From assembly GCA_039619475.1 (NCBI GenBank), contig CM077115.1, positions 497,633,352 through 497,697,351 on the forward strand: a stretch of DNA of 64,000 nt. Direction: 5' to 3'. The notes under the pieces are model-generated. The model saw only the letters and a list, made by a program, of their open reading frames with translations. It was not told where the DNA came from and made no database searches. A program made the position numbers and the translations under genes. Shown one piece after another: positions 34,975 to 46,086 of this stretch. The DNA is from Icerya purchasi. Its lineage: Eukaryota; Arthropoda; Insecta; Hemiptera; Monophlebidae. Each line of letters starts with the position of its first letter. The first letter of the stretch is position 1.

Positions 34975-36041
34975 GTAAGTAATTATTAAAAGTCTTATTT
35001 TTAATTTCTGCTGATAATTTTTTGAGTTCTTTGGTTTTATTATTAAGTTGTTTTTTGTCTGATGGATTTCCTGTCTGAAACCATTTTCGCCTAAGCTTTC
35101 TCTTTTCTAAAACAAGCTGGCGAACTAAAATTGGATAATTTTTTCTTTTTTGGTATATATCAATAGAAGGAGTATTCAAAGTTGCTGCTGTTTGAATCTC
35201 CCTAGTTATATATTCCACGGCATTCTCGATGTCAGTTTGGCTTTTTAATGAAATTTTTAGATCTAATTTTGAGTCTAAGTATTCCTCGAAGGAATCCCAG
35301 TCTGTTTTATGATTATACAAATATATCAGTTTTTCTCTGCATATTACTGAAAAACCAAGGGTTAAAACAATTGAAGAATGGTCTGAGAAAAGATCGAAAG
35401 AAGAATTTATTTCTGCATAATAACAGGCAATGCCTTTTGTAATAAAAAAATCTAAAAGGTCTGGTATTTTACGATTATCAGTTGGCCAATAATACGTTGG
35501 TTCTCTTGTTGATATGTAGTTAGCATTGTGACTTTCCAGCGCTTGTTTGAACACACATCCCTTGGTATTAGTTACCCTGCAGCCCCACGCTGTATTCTTG
35601 GCATTCCAATCCGCACCTGATAGGAATTTATTTCCTAGGCTCTGTATGTATTTACTGAACTGGTCTGCTGTTATTTTATGTCGCGGAGGACAGTATGCAG
35701 CTGTCAACACAAGCTGACCACCCTTCGTCTGTATGCTAATACTAGTTCCCTGCAGGTACTCCTCCCTAAAATTATTTAGTTCGTAGTGTATAATATTAGA
35801 TTTTATTAATATTGTTAAACCACCCTGTGATTTCCCCGAAGGGTGAGAACAAGAGTATGTTATATAGTTGTTTATTTTGAAATAATCTTTATCAGTGAGG
35901 TGAGTTTCAGCGACTAAGATTACGTCTATCAAGTTTGAATTTAAGAATAATTCGAGTTCAGCCTTATGATTTTTTAAGCCATTTGCATTCCACTGAGCTA
36001 TTCTTATATAGCCAGGCATTAGTTAATCATTTTTTGCACTA

Positions 36042-36286
36042 ATAATGAAAATGATTATAAAATGTTAAGTTATTGTCTATTAATATACCTAAGTATTTGG
36101 TTTGACTAACCATACCAATATTTATTCCGTATTGCATCAAATTTAATCTTTTATCCTTTAAGTTTTTGTTAAGCAACATGTAAGTTGACTTAGATTCGTT
36201 AATCTTTAAATTAAATTGTTCTAACCATTTCGCGATTTCTGTATAAACCTGGTAAAATTTATTTTCCAACACATTTTCATTCTTAG
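36042..36286 (-). mobile_element. R1-like LINE fragment, 5' piece of the outer layer
   Basis: The minus-strand frame (36,272 to 36,042) reads WLEQFNLKINESKSTYMLLN, then KYLGILIDNNLTFYNHFHY. This is the end of the RT palm/thumb region just after the catalytic aspartates: 'LNESKS' and 'YLGI.ID..L....H' are standard landmarks. It is truncated at 36,286 and continues, after removal of the nested element, at 32,961 in the same frame. Confidence 0.85.
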
Positions 36287-36297
36287 CCCGATTCCCG
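36287..36297 (+). repeat. Target-site duplication of the outer R1-like element, right copy
   Basis: CCCGATTCCCG, identical to 32,015-32,025. Confidence 0.9.
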
Positions 36298-36485
36298 TTA
36301 TTAGTCTTAAATATTTATTTGATTGATCTTGATAAAGTTGTCATCGGCGACTAAGTCGGTAATGTTTTCCAATAATTATTTAAGCACAAATGTATTAAAC
36401 AATCTCTTCCACTAGTGCATTTGATCACCATTATTTCCGCAACCATTATTCGGTTGATAGACAACATATTCGTACATTTTTTCAG

Positions 36486-36786
36486 GTGTACAGATAGTGT
36501 ACTAGGCAATTGTTATACGCAACGCTAGTGTACACACGCAAGACTACATTCGAAACTATTTGTAAATGTTTGATTTATCGATATACAAATGCGGTTCCGT
36601 GTGTGTCTGCTGTGTACTAATTAGCGCGCATATGATGTTGCACATGGTGGTTTGCCATTGTCTTCCACGTGATTATTAGCTAGTATTTTCAATTTAATTT
36701 TTCGTAATAACTTCTGTCGTCGCCCGGGATCGAAGACTTCCGTAACGGATGCCAAGTGTTCTGGCAACTAGGCTATCGCGACGATC
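36486..36786 (-). mobile_element. SINE-A copy, minus strand (well preserved)
   Basis: In reverse the head reads CGTCGCGATAGCCTAGTTGC with box A at 36,764-36,775. Box B (reverse of GGGATCGAAG) lies at 36,726-36,735. The body includes the TCGATAAATCAAAC equivalent at 36,571-36,584 and the GCGTTGCGTATAACAATTGC equivalent near the 3' end. It is about 300 bp, without a poly-A tail, and one of the two best references for the family. Confidence 0.82.
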
Positions 36787-37230
36787 AGTGTGCATTTGAT
36801 ACACTGCCATACATAATGTTCTAAAGCTCCCTTTTTCGCATATCTCTTAACGTATTACAATGCCCAATTGTCATTCGTGCTAATTTTACAATGTGTAACC
36901 TCTTCCTAATCTTCTATTTGCATAAAACCATCTTTTAGGGAATTTTTTATTTTTAATGTATGCATACATGTTTTACCTTTTTCTAGTTTTATTATTTTTT
37001 GAGTATTCTTTATATCCTACTGAATCTGAAACTATATTCCAGCTATTATTAGTTTCCCTATATTGCCAATATTTGGCCGAATTACTAACTGACGGTTCTT
37101 TCCCTTCGTTTTGTTTCTCAGCGTAAATCCCCCTGGCTACTTGCTCAGAACAGAAATTAATAAAAAGCTACCGCGTATATTTTTAATGATTAAAAGTATT
37201 ACGGGTGATTTTTTAAGAAAAAATTACATT
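36787..37230. other. No gene recognised
   Basis: AT-rich sequence with no motif found. Confidence 0.5.
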
Positions 37231-37350
37231 ATATTTTCTTCTTCTTCACTTCTTCGTTAGCCATTATCATTCCACTGCTGGACGAAGGCCTCCCCCAATT
37301 TTTTCCAAACGCTGTGATCTTGTGCTTCTTCCTGCCAGTTTGCTCCGATG
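37231..37350 (-). mobile_element. RTE-type LINE C-terminal end, minus strand
   Basis: The minus-strand frame from about 37,350 to the stop at 37,258-37,260 encodes NWQEEAQDHSVWKKLGEAFV followed by QQWNDNG. This resembles the end of RTE-type endonuclease/RT proteins and the end of the 42-46 kb element here (VAWDRREWARLREAFARY). A (GAA)-rich 3' end follows at 37,231-37,250. Only the last ~30 residues survive. Confidence 0.7.
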
Positions 37351-38573
37351 TTTTAATTATTAGTAAATGTATTTTTCTTGAAAACTACTAAAAAAGTTAA
37401 TTTCAGTATTCTTTTTGGTCTGGGTGCTTGTTTCAAAAATAAATCTGAAACAAACCAAAACGCATAATTAAAAAGGTTTTTTCCTTATGCCTTATTTATA
37501 GGTATACTCATTAATTTCGTTATGTGGTAAGACTCGTGTCGGTACACATATTAATAACTATATCATGCAATGTTATTGTTTATGCAAATAAATCTTTCTT
37601 TCTTTCTTTCCTTATTTTAACGATATATTAAGTCGTAATTAAGCTCAGAAACGCATGAAAAACAGTTTTTGTTCGCTGCACCATTTTCAAAAAGTATGAA
37701 AAAATTCACGTATTTCAAATAAAAATATATAATTTCTTTCGTCATTTATTTTTTTCGTAATACTTTGTTGAAATTTCTTGCAGCATTTCACATATGATGC
37801 CGAAAAAACTAAAATAAAATCATACTTTCAGCATTTTAGTTTTTTTTTTTTAAATTAAAAAACAATTTTAAAGACACCATTACAAAAAGGAGTAATCACA
37901 TAAGCGGACCCCCGACCTTATAAGGAGATATAGCTAAAAGCGATCGGCTTATTGGCTTTATCTTAATTCCTGTTAAATAACTTTTTAGAAGATTTAACAT
38001 AATAAAAATATAATTTTGGCGGTTTGAAAGCATTTTTAAAATTTTTTCCATAAAACGATAAAATTTATCCATTAAAACACAATTGTTTTAAGTTTTTTTT
38101 TTTTTTTTTAATCGTTTTAAGTTCCGCTTTAACACTAAATGGTTGTTTTTATTTCCCTGAAAAGTTTCGCGTTTAGTTGTGTATAGCGCACTAAAATTCA
38201 TCCAATGAAAATCAATTCGAAAATTCGTCAGCATAATAAAGGAAAAAATATAATGATTTTTTTTGATTTTCTTTAAGATTTAAAAAAAAACAAAACAAAC
38301 AGATGACCACCGAGCTTAATTTTCCGATTGCTTTGTATCGTTTGTACTTTGCTCAAAAACTGGGAATTTTAACCACTTCGTCGGCTAACTTTCCTTTTCC
38401 TTTTTTCGCAGACAAAAATCATCGAGCGGATGACATGACACGGATATTGCGATGCGAAAGCACCGCATATGATTATTCTATAATTGATCCGTCGATTAAC
38501 TTTACAGGTTCCCCCTAGTGTTTCACGTAATAGTTTGTACGAAAAATCGCAAGACCCTAGTATTGCATCATTA
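37351..38573. other. No gene; short LINE-like 3' end at 37,505-37,615
   Basis: TGTTTATGCAAATAAATCTT, then a (TTTC)n run at 37,585-37,612, looks like the 3' end of a LINE, but no coding part was found. The remainder is AT-rich. The open frame at 38,303-38,518 has no recognised motif. Confidence 0.4.
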
Positions 38574-39079
38574 GGGGACATCCATTAATTACGTGAGCTG
38601 TTTTTCATTTAATTCCGACCCTCCCTCCCTCACTTGCCGTTTACACTATAGTTATTAAAGGACAAAATTTGTTTTCATAAAGGAGAAAAATAATATAACG
38701 TTAACGTGCATTATAACCGATTTATTTAAATTTAGTTTAATTAAACAGACATCACCTTCCGTAATTTTTTTCACTCACTCTATGGGCACTCGTGTACTAT
38801 ACTAGTGTTTTTTTCTTTTCTTTTAAGAACTTTAAACGTTGTTTTATTTTTTACTTTCTTTTCATTCTGGAAATAAAAGTTTTTAATAACCATGAGATTT
38901 TCTTCTACGGCAAAATAGGACACTCCAAAAAAATTTAATACTTTTTTTCTTTTTTCGTCTGTATAATAATGAATATTCTTTAAATTTCAATTATTCCCCC
39001 TTCGGTTTAAATGAGATTTGATGAGATTTTTCTGGACCCCCGCTCCCATTTGGAACTCACGTAATTAATGGATGTTTAC
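38574..39079. mobile_element. 506-bp MITE with terminal inverted repeats
   Basis: The left end GGGGACATCCATTAATTACG continues to TGAG at 38,597. The right end is its reverse complement (39,056-39,079); 20 bp, ACATCCATTAATTACGTGAG, match perfectly. Subterminal CCCTCCCTCCC (left) and GGACCCCCGCTCCCATTT (right) also have a mirrored C-rich layout. There is no coding capacity. A target duplication could not be defined, so superfamily is left open. Confidence 0.75.
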
Positions 39080-39229
39080 TTCATATCAAATGTAACACAA
39101 ATCCCGCGGGAGGAAAAAATGAAGCCGACTTCTCATGTCAACAGATAAACTGGTTTTTCTACAACAACCAACGGAGAGGGAAACGTATTAAGATACACTT
39201 TACGTTTAAGTGAAGCTCTATACCTAAAT

Positions 39230-39230
<1 letters not shown>

Positions 39231-39289
<59 letters not shown>
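39231..39289. repeat. (CA)n microsatellite
   Basis: About 29 uninterrupted CA units, the longest CA run in the window. Confidence 0.97.
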
Positions 39290-39290
<1 letters not shown>

Positions 39291-40589
39291 AATTTAGGTG
39301 TTAACAGACGCGGCAATAAAATTTCATATAAAACAGGAAAACGGAAGCGGGCAAAGAGGTAACTCTCCCGGTGTATGATTAAAGAGAATGGATGTAGAAA
39401 TGTGCGAAATAACTTTGACTGGAATTCAAGGGCATAAATAAACAGAGTGCGACCGGAAAACCGACCTATAGATAAAGGAAAGAATTCTGCATAAGAAAAT
39501 TACTTTATTTCCCGACGTTAACGGTAACGTGGACGTTGACAAATACATCCGGCCCGAAGGACCCTATTCAACGTTCCCCCGCCCGGCTCGAGTCCTCATC
39601 GTCGTATCAGTTCAGTTTTCCACCTCTCATACCCGCGCGCCGCCAAAGCCTGATCGCTGTTGTAGATTTTTCTGGGCCTACATTTCTTTCCCTTTTCAAC
39701 GTTCGCCTTTTTTTACTCCTACATCAAATTCGTCACATAATCATCGTGTCACTAGGGGAGCGTTATCATTTGGAAGATAATGAAATGTAATCCGCTCTTT
39801 CAATCATCTTTTTACTCGTAGCGCGCTGCCAGCGAACGTAATCAGTTCGAAGAAATTTTTATACAATTTTTATTCGTCGTCTCGCTCATTTTTCGTTACA
39901 TTATTCTTTATACTGCGGCCGTGGAGGAACGCCGTCCGAAAGAATTTATTCGGCAAATGATGAAACATTACCGAAACTCAAATGATAAGTTACACTTCGA
40001 AGTAAACTTGACACCGAGTTTTCCCACAAACGACTATTTTCCAACATTCGCATCAATTTGTCTCTGATTTCGCTTCTAAATTTTTGGAAAAAATTGAAAA
40101 AAACAAAGTGTCCAATTTTCAAGCCCTGTGTTATTATGCTGTGTTATTCTTTGTTTATATTATACCTCTACATTAAATAATAATTCTAATCGGAATTTTA
40201 ATAAATCAAGATAAATTGTATGAAAACTTGATCAAATTTCAGTTATTGATCATCAAATTTCGTGAAATTCATTTAATCAACAAACAGAGTTTACGACAAT
40301 TTAGCGCTTGATCAGTGTATTTATGCGCGTATAAACTGAGGATGGACTTGAGCAATTTTTGGACATTCTGCCGGCAACTCGATACATTTCTAAAATTTTT
40401 CACAGCAGCTAATTGCGCATCGAAATATTATTAGCATGTTACACGAACAAATTTTCTCCGTATTAGCTTATGTACTTGGAATATCAGAAAAAGTAAAAAA
40501 ATCAACTGGGAACACACGGATATTCTATCATTAAGAAAAGGCGCCTGTAGGTTGGCAGAAAACTGGCCGTTGTGTTCTGAGTAATTCTG
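39290..40589. other. Gene-less stretch
   Basis: A CpG-containing block lies at 39,520-39,930. Overlapping open frames there (39,529-39,790) carry no motif and are open in two forward frames at once, so neither is called. Confidence 0.5.
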
Positions 40590-40856
40590 CTATTTCCAAA
40601 ATAGTTTCTGGATGCAGTCTGATTGTAAATGTCTGATTTGTCGATATACAAAAAAAGGGCAGAGCCGTATGTGTCTCTGTCTACCACGCACCAATTACCG
40701 CGTATTCATAATATATGTGGTGGTTTGCTATTGCCCCTCTACGTAGTGCTTAATTAATTATTTTTGTAATAATTTCCGTCATCGCCTAGGATCGAACAAC
40801 TCGGTACATCCGTAACGGAAGTATCAAGGCTCCAGTAAGTGGGCTATTGCGACGGA
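40590..40856 (-). mobile_element. SINE-A copy, minus strand
   Basis: Box A in reverse at 40,833-40,846 and box B in reverse (AGGATCGAAC) at 40,788-40,797 frame a head matching the 36.5-kb copy (TCCGTAACGGAAGT between them). The body shares TGTCGATATACAAA and the GTGTCTCTGTCTACCACGCA segment. The 3' end is truncated or diverged. Confidence 0.75.
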
Positions 40857-42037
40857 ATATTCATTATATTATATGTTAATTTTTTTATTTACGTTTGTTC
40901 CCGCATAACTATTGCCCATGTAGACCGATTTTAGTGATCATTCGAAACAGCATTGGTACCATATCGATGACTGAGTCATCCAATAATTTAAAAAAGTCGC
41001 CTTAACGATATACTTTCGTTGCGTAATATAGTCAGACAGGAATTAGTCAGTCAACCAATTTTCATTAGAACGTAGGAAAAATATGAACACCGAAATTTTA
41101 AAATTAGAAGGGACGATGGACAGCTTTTAAAGTATTATTAGCATCACTTATCAGATGGAAACGCAGAATCAAGTAAAGGTAATGGAAACCATCTCAGCGC
41201 AATTTACAAGCTCATGTCACTGACGTATTTGAACATAACTCCTAAAACAACGCGGGTGGACGCCAACTCGTAACTATTTTAGGGTACGTTCGAAAATGCA
41301 GTAATTAACCAGCGTTCGTAACAACCGTAAGCGACACTGGCCAACTTGTAACTAATAGCCGACTATTAAGATACCCAACGAATCTTATAAAGGTGAATAA
41401 TTTTTTCTCAACTTTTTTTCTTTACCCTATATACAGCTACGTGTGTGTAAACTTTTGTTTATTTTCCCCCGAGCCAGTAAAAACACTTAATACAGATATC
41501 AAACTATAGATGTCGAATTTCATTAAACTCTGTCAAAAACATGAATTATTATTCACTTATATACAGGGTAAAGGTATTAAATTATTAACATAATCGCTGC
41601 TATTTTATTTACACAATTGAGAATGAAAACAAAAACGAAAAAACCATTTGAATTTGTTGCACCACTATTCGTGTAGTATTTTCAAACTGTCCCCGTATAT
41701 ATTTTTAACGAGAAACGTTAAAGGCTCATTTATTGTGATTTTGGATTGTTTTTTTTACTTTTTTCTAAGAAAAGTAAAAAAAAGTCTGCAGATCTATTCT
41801 CCCTTTTTTCTTTTTTTTTGCCAGAACAGAGAGGGTGTTTAGCATCCGGTTTCGGAACGATTGAAAAGAGTTTTTCATTTTCGAATAAAATGAAATTCGG
41901 CTGAATATCGAAAGTAATGAAAAAATTTAAAATTTCCAAATGATAAAATAGTCTCTTTATATTGTACTAGTTAACAACAAAAAATACTTTTGTGGATTAT
42001 TTGTCAGTGAAATATTTGAATTGAATAAAAGGACTTC
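40857..42037. other. No gene recognised
   Basis: AT-rich sequence upstream of the RTE-like insertion, with nothing recognisable. Confidence 0.5.
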
Positions 42038-42050
42038 TAACATCGAGTTT
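42038..42050 (+). repeat. Target-site duplication of the RTE-like element, left copy
   Basis: TAACATCGAGTTT, identical to 46,082-46,094. Confidence 0.92.
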
Positions 42051-42138
42051 GAGTTTGGTAGTGATTGATAAGATTCACAGTAGTGCGTTATCGCGTTCAT
42101 ATTTGTTGTTTAACGATTGAAAGTAATAAGACTAGATA

Positions 42139-42783
42139 ATGGAAAATAAAATAATAGAGAGATTGGACCTCATTTGGGAAGAAATCAAAGCAATAAAAAC
42201 GGTATGTAATAATACTAACATTAAAATCGATAATATTAACGCGGAACTAGCGAGTCTGAAAAACGAAAATGAAATAATTAAGAAAGAGATGGAGGATATT
42301 AAAAAAGAAAAGGAATGTCTACGCGAGGAAATAAATAAGATAAACCAATATTCGAGAAGGGACAACATTAGAATACACGGAATGGCCTATGAGAAGGATG
42401 AGAACATCAAATCGAAGGTAGTTAAAATAGCGCAGGAACTAGGCGTACAATTAAAAGAATTCGATTTGAAGGCGGTGCATCGGCTACAATCGCGGGATAA
42501 TATAACAGCGGCAGTAATAGTAAAATTAAATAATAGAGAGAAAAAATCACAACTGATAATTAATTCAAAGAAGAGGAAATTATGCGGCAGTGATGTAGGA
42601 CTAGAGTCATCGGCGAAAATATACGTAAGTGAAGATCTAACACAGGACACAAGAGAAAGATTACTCGCCGCGAAACAAGAACGAAAAAACGGAAACTTGG
42701 CTTTTGTGTGGGAAAGAGAAGGGAAGGTATACATAAAAACTACTGTAGATGCAAGTACGATAAGAATAGATAGATACAGTTGA
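42139..42783 (+). CDS. RTE-like element ORF1 protein (coiled coil, L1 ORF1p-like)
   Basis: A 214-residue protein starting at ATG 42,139 and ending TGA 42,781-42,783. Residues about 1-75 form an amphipathic, heptad-patterned helix (I/L at regular spacing, rich in Glu and Lys), expected to oligomerise as a coiled coil. It is followed by SRRDNIRIHGM (about 73-83), the junction motif at the start of the RNA-recognition-like domain in L1 ORF1-type proteins, then AVIVKLNNREKK and a C-terminal region with AKIYVSEDLTQDTRERLL. Proteins of this type coat the element RNA and act as nucleic-acid chaperones. The frame is fully open with no lesion, unlike its ORF2. There is no zinc knuckle. The call by resemblance is good; activity is untested. 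Confidence 0.8.
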   Translation: MENKIIERLDLIWEEIKAIKTVCNNTNIKIDNINAELASLKNENEIIKKEMEDIKKEKECLREEINKINQYSRRDNIRIHGMAYEKDENIKSKVVKIAQELGVQLKEFDLKAVHRLQSRDNITAAVIVKLNNREKKSQLIINSKKRKLCGSDVGLESSAKIYVSEDLTQDTRERLLAAKQERKNGNLAFVWEREGKVYIKTTVDASTIRIDRYS

Positions 42784-42794
42784 ATCAAGTACTG

Positions 42795-45700
42795 ATGAAT
42801 CACACGGAAACACAGCCGACGTTAACCAACGTGGAAGCAAAAGCGGACACGCCGATACAACAACAGCAGCAACATAAGAAAACAAAACAAGCAGTTATTG
42901 ATACGTTTACCATAGCTAATTCGAATAACGCGTCGTCAATTATAACACGTTCGAATAAAAATAAATGAAATGTAAGACCAAACTTGAACTTTTGCCCAGT
43001 CACGCCTGGTCAGCGAGGGCAATCTGGACTACACCCCTCAAACAGCACTTCACAGGATAGAGTTAAAATCAAAGATAAAAATAAAAATAATATTAAAAAG
43101 AATTTTAAAACCGATTTTAAAAATATATTTAAAAATAAAATTAGAAATACTCGTAATTATAGTTATAATAACGAAATAAAGTTAGCAAGTTTTAATGCAA
43201 GAACCCTTAAAAGTAAAGAAAATATTATGGAAATAGAGGAAGCATTTGATAAAACGCATTTAGACGTATTAGGGCTCTCAGAAACTAAAAGACAGGGAGA
43301 AAAAATTTTAGAATTAAAATCGGCAAAAGTTCTATGCTGGACAGGTAATAATAAAGGGCAGAAGGGAGTCGGCTTCCTCATAAGTAAAAAATGCAAAAAG
43401 AACTTGATAGAATATAGAGGTTATAGTGATAGAATAGCATTAGTAAAATTTAGAGTAGACAAATTTAGCTCATTAACGATAATCCAAGTCTACGCCCCAA
43501 CATCGAACTCTGATGAGATAGAAATCGAGGAATTTTATAATAAATTAAATAAAATTATATTAGGTCTAAGAATTAACATGAATAATCAGATTATTATAAT
43601 GGGAGACTTCAATAGTCAAATAGGTATGAGAAGGTCGGAAGAGGAAAAAATTTTAGGCCCATATAATTTTGGAAGGAGAAACGCGAGAAGTGAGAAATTA
43701 GTGAAATTCTGTCTGGAAAATAATTTTAGTACTATAAATAGTTATTTTAAGAAACGCAGAGGACGACTATGGACCTGGACCTCTCCAAACGGGAAATATA
43801 ATACTCAAATAGACTACATGCTGACTAATAGCCAAGTAAATATAAAAAACTTTGAAGTAATAAATAATTTTCAATACTATTCGGACCACAGGCCAGTGAG
43901 TTGCGAATTAGTGTTCAAAGAAAGGAGAAGGTTACCTGTGCAAAAGTTAAAAAAGATGTATATATCGAAGGAAAATGAAGCTGAATATAACAGAGTATTT
44001 AAAAAGGTTCTGGAGACTAAACGAATAGAAGAATATCAATTCAATATGGAAAAACTGGATGGTTTAATTAAGGAATTAATTATAAACTCAAAGAAGGAAT
44101 TAATGCATAAAAAAGTATTTGGAAAAAATGGAGGGCTCCCACAAGACATTTCGGCTAAGATAGAAGAGAGACAGAGATTGATAAATAAAAGGAATAAGTC
44201 CCCAAAGGAAAGAATAGAGCTAAATTTGATGTGTAAATTAATAAAATATAAATTAAGAACCTTCAATAAAGAGAAAGAAGTGGAGATGATAAAAAAGATT
44301 TTAGAATCAACAAAGAGTACAAAAATCATAAGGAAAAATTTTGGACAAGGATTAAATTGGCATGTATGTTTAGCGAATAGAAATAATCTTAAAATATATA
44401 ACAGACTAGATATAAACACCACCGCTACAAATTATTTCGGTAATCTCTACAAAAAAATAGACGATATGGAAGAAACTGACTTAATAAATGAAATACAAGA
44501 AGACGAACCAAAATTCTTAAGAGAGGAAATAGAAAAGGTAGTGGGTGCCTTAAAAAGCGATAAAGCAACAGGTGCAGATGAAATTACAAACGAGCAAATA
44601 AAATACGCAGGAGGAGAAATGATAGAGCTATTAACAATTCTGTTTAACCTGATTCTAAGTAATACGGAAAATTCCTAAAAGTTGGAAAGAATCAAATATT
44701 ATTTTAATTTATAAAAAAGGAAACAAAGAAAAAATGGAAAATTATAGACCAATCTGTCTAGGTTCTACCATCTCTAAAATCTTTTCAAAAGTCCTAACAA
44801 ATAGAATAAAAAATATGTATTAGAATTCGAACAACCTCCAGAACAAGCGGGTTTCAGAAATGGTTATTCAACAATTGATCACTTACATGTTGTAAACCAA
44901 TTAATCGAGAAATGTAAAGAATTCCAGATAGAGTTAAATTTATTATTTATCGACTATACTAAAGCTTTTGATTCACTAAACCATAGATTCCTATTATCAG
45001 CATTAAAGAAACAAGGAGTCCCCGAGAATTTTAGAGCAATAATCGATGATACGTATAAAGGCATGAAAGCTAGAATAATAACGGATAAAATAGATAAATT
45101 TTTCGAAATAGGGAGAGGTATTAAACAAGGGGACCCGCTCTCCCCATTACTATTCTGTTCAGCACTAGAGGAAACGTTTAAGAAATTAGATTGGTCAAAT
45201 AGGGGTATAAAAATAAACGGAAAATATCTAAATAACCTCAGATTTGCTGACGACATAATATTAATATCGGATAAAATAGATGATTTACAGAGTATGCTAA
45301 ACGAACTCAACGAAGCAGGAAAAGAGGCAGGTTTAAGTATAAATTTAGAAAAAACAAAATGGGTGTCAAATGGGAGTTTGAATAAAGAAATAAGATTGGA
45401 TAACAAGAGGATTGAAAGACTTGACAATATTATTTATCTAGGTCAATTAATTTCGGCGGATAATAGAACAATAAAGGAGGTGGAACGTAGAATTGTACTT
45501 ACCTGGCGGAAATATTGGTCCTTAAAACATATCTTTAAAGGTCCATATAGTAATAGTCTAAAATGTGCAATACTAAACAGCTGTGTAGTACCCACCCTTA
45601 CTTATGGTTGTCAGACTTGGACCTTATCTAAAAATTTAGAAAATAAAATAGAAAGACTGCAGAAGGCAGTAGAGAGGTCGATGTTAGGCGTTAGACTAAA

Positions 45701-45998
45701 GGATAAAATTAAACATAAAGACATCAGGAATAAACTTAACAATACTAGTATTTTTAATAGAATAATAAAGAGACAAAAATGGGACTGGACGGGACATATA
45801 GCTAGGATTGGAAGCGATAAATGGACAAAGATTGTAACGGACTGGAGTTTTTATAACAAACGAAAAAGAGGAAGACAAAAATTAAGGTGGAACGATAATA
45901 TTTCTAAAATGTTAGGACATAAACATTATCAAAGAGTAGCCTGGGACCGGCGTGAATGGGCACGTTTGAGGGAGGCCTTTGCCCGATATAAGGGCTAA
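42795..45998 (+). pseudogene. RTE-like ORF2 (endonuclease/reverse transcriptase), three lesions
   Basis: The likely start is ATG 42,795, 12 nt after ORF1 stops; that frame runs to a TGA at 42,966-42,968, then stays open in the same phase to 44,678. No ATG lies between that stop and the first endonuclease motif, so the stop is best read as a mutation. Counting from 42,984, endonuclease landmarks are LASFNARTL (67-75), SETK (99-102), MGDFNSQ (206-212), IDYML (276-280) and SDHRP (300-304). A one-base loss near 44,672 and a second frame change near 44,818 split the RT: YRPICLGSTISKIF, then QAGFRNGYSTIDHL, FIDYTKAFDSLNH, GIKQGDPLSPLLF and FADD (45,243-45,254). The C-terminal part has WDWTGHIARIGSDKW and RGRQKLRWNDNI, typical of RTE-type proteins. 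Confidence 0.9.
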
Positions 45999-46046
45999 TA
46001 GTATTACTTATAATTTAAGATTATATTATATAGAAATATACTTAGG

Positions 46047-46048
46047 GC

Positions 46049-46081
<33 letters not shown>
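46047..46081 (+). repeat. (AAT)n tail of the RTE-like element
   Basis: About eleven AAT units form the element's 3' terminus. Confidence 0.95.

Positions 46082-46086
<5 letters not shown>

Larger units (their letters stand above)
33091..36019 (-). pseudogene. Jockey-like ORF2 (endonuclease/reverse transcriptase), broken
   Basis: ORF2 would nick target DNA and reverse-transcribe the element RNA. The ATG at 36,017-36,019 begins an APE-type endonuclease with QWNANGL (residues 9-15), AETHL (37-41), GADWNAKN (135-142) and SDHSS (212-216), all the expected catalytic positions. The RT follows with YRPISLL, FLDVQQAFDKVWH and, after a frame change at about 33,880, VPQASVLGP and the catalytic FADD (33,758-33,769). 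The C-terminal part ends YGVQLWG, NAPWYV-like APWYVSNQ, YVADVIKTHARRHAE and a stop at 33,091. Damage seen: a MITE inserted at 34,719-34,970, a frameshift near 33,880, and further frame breaks and stops between about 33,700 and 33,415. Without the MITE, the joint between endonuclease and RT is in frame. Confidence 0.88.
32966..36041 (-). mobile_element. Jockey-like LINE, nested in the R1-like element
   Basis: This element is about 3.08 kb including an inner MITE. It starts 22 bp upstream of the ORF2 start codon and ends in a 12-nt A-tail (plus-strand T-run 32,966-32,977). It interrupts the outer element between Tyr and Ile codons; ATAAT is found at both borders (32,962-32,966 and 36,042-36,046), giving a 4-5 bp target duplication. 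ORF1 (gag) is missing, so the copy is 5'-truncated almost exactly at ORF2. The 3' UTR (about 32,978-33,090) follows the stop after KKSHDLV. Confidence 0.88.
42051..46081 (+). mobile_element. RTE-like LINE, apparently full length
   Basis: This is a 4.03-kb element bounded by a 13-bp duplication. Order: 88-bp 5' UTR, ORF1 (coiled coil plus RNA-binding-like domain), ORF2 (APE endonuclease and reverse transcriptase), a ~50-bp 3' UTR, and a tail of about eleven AAT units. A microsatellite-like tail in place of poly-A is typical of the RTE group. ORF1 is intact and ORF2 carries only three visible lesions, so this looks like the youngest large insertion in the window. Confidence 0.92.

Noticed and set aside
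34874..36019. A complete 381-residue endonuclease protein
   Set aside because: The last ~30 residues come from the inserted MITE; the real coding sequence continues into the RT on the other side of the insertion.
39529..39790. Two overlapping 83-84-codon frames
   Set aside because: Open in two forward frames at once with no motif, so neither is credible as coding.
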